Source of the DNA: Lasioglossum baleicum
Lineage: Eukaryota; Arthropoda; Insecta; Hymenoptera; Halictidae
DNA: 64,000 nucleotides
NCBI RefSeq assembly: GCF_051020765.1
Contig: NW_027469083.1
Span: forward strand, 2,170,001-2,234,000
Reading direction: 5' to 3'
Shown: in pieces, positions 63,429-64,000 of the stretch
How the letters are laid out: each line of letters begins with the position of its first letter
Position numbering within the stretch: the stretch's first letter is position 1
The notes under the pieces: model-generated
The model's input: the letters and a program-made list of their open reading frames with translations, nothing else
Database searches by the model: none
Told to the model about the DNA's origin: nothing
Made by a program: the position numbers and the translations under genes

Positions 63429-64000
63429 CAAATTTTGGGTTTATATACCCTTGGTTACGGTTGATCGCCTGTTCCGGTTCGGTGACCCGACCAATCAGGA
63501 TCGAGCTCGGATGATTTTATGTTTGTCATTGTTATGTTAACTTGCTGTTGAGTGCACACATCAGGAAATAAATTGTTGAATTTGTTTGCCGTATATCAAA
63601 CTCTGGGGAAATGTTTCTGTTTGGAATACCTTATGAAAATGTTTCATTTTGGAATACGCCATGAAATATGTAGATAACATAAATTTACATCTTAAGATGT
63701 TTTCTTTCAATGACATAGGGAGTGGTATAGGTATGATGTTTAACCTACCGTCGGGCGCAGCGGTTCTAGGAGATACATCAATCACTATTTTGTGCAGTGT
63801 GATACATCCTTAAGCGGCGGAAACCCCTAGCTACTAGTAGCTGAATGTAAATGCTCTAATGTTGATTAGTTTTACATTTCAGAGACTCATTGTCTTAACC
63901 CTCATACGCTCCTCAAGAATATCTTCCTCAATCCGCGAGTGGTTCGTAAGTCGGTCCGGATTGAGATCAGCTTGAGCCCAACGCTAGATTTCTAAAAACC
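63429..64000. repeat. Partial unit 22 at the right edge
   Basis: The first 572 bp of another unit: F-box promoter upstream region, then spacer with the 14 bp palindrome. The F-box gene of this unit would lie beyond the window. The array therefore continues. Confidence 0.95.

Larger units (their letters stand above)
1..64000. repeat. Tandem array of ~2,968 bp units, each with one F-box gene
   Basis: The same sequence recurs with a period of 2,967-2,968 bp across the whole window, all units in one orientation. Unit starts are listed in the summary. Exceptions are 29680-32659 (2,980 bp, two extra hexamers in the AGGTCA run plus other indels), 38596-41570 (2,975 bp), 44539-57491 (2,970, 2,965, 2,974 and 4,044 bp, the last with a solo LTR) and 57492-63428 (2,970 and 2,967 bp). 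Units differ by scattered substitutions, homopolymer length changes and a few indels. Neither array edge is in the window, so total copy number is unknown. The unit is not rDNA, histone or 5S DNA: no such gene was recognised in it. Unit boundaries are arbitrary. Confidence 0.98.

Overview
The whole window is one head-to-tail tandem array. A unit of about 2,968 bp is present 21 complete times, and a 22nd partial unit runs off the right edge (63429-64000). Counting from the sequence CAAATTTTGGG at position 1, units start at 1, 2969, 5937, 8904, 11872, 14840, 17808, 20776, 23744, 26712, 29680, 32660, 35628, 38596, 41571, 44539, 47509, 50474, 53448, 57492, 60462 and 63429. Most units are exactly 2,967-2,968 bp; the longer or shorter ones (2,965-2,980) differ by small indels. 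One unit is 4,044 bp because it carries a 1,067 bp solo LTR.

The window looks eukaryotic and most likely arthropod, probably insect. The evidence is the F-box protein, a TATA plus TCATTC initiator core promoter at the spacing typical of arthropods, an LTR with TG...CA ends and a 4 bp target duplication, long non-coding spacer, and no bacterial gene organisation. The species cannot be told from the sequence.

Each unit holds one convincing gene on the minus strand: an intronless 133-residue protein with an N-terminal F-box. It has a compact promoter: inverted CCAAT, TATATAAA, then a TCATTC initiator 31 bp downstream of the TATA start, and a 29 nt 5' leader. Of 21 copies, 17 are intact, one (47033-47467) is frameshifted near its end and reads into an altered tail, and three (50.0, 53.0 and 63.0 kb) are broken. 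The rest of each unit is spacer. It contains a cluster of AGGTCA hexamers ahead of a possible plus-strand TATA box, a GC-rich palindrome, and a decayed plus-strand reading frame of about 100 codons that is open in only one unit (52247-52555) and ends at an AATAAA signal.

Layout: units 1-3 carry the reference F-box protein; units 4-5 carry R105T; units 6-9 are near-identical and share three adjacent substitutions (67-69); units 10-15 are a mosaic of these classes plus a five-substitution class found in units 10 and 15; units 16-18 are the most damaged; the solo LTR (55092-56158) sits in the spacer of unit 19; units 19-21 return to the reference type. The pattern fits unequal crossing-over and gene conversion. 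The LTR contains six hairpin repeats with compensatory base changes, the most unexpected structural signal in the window.
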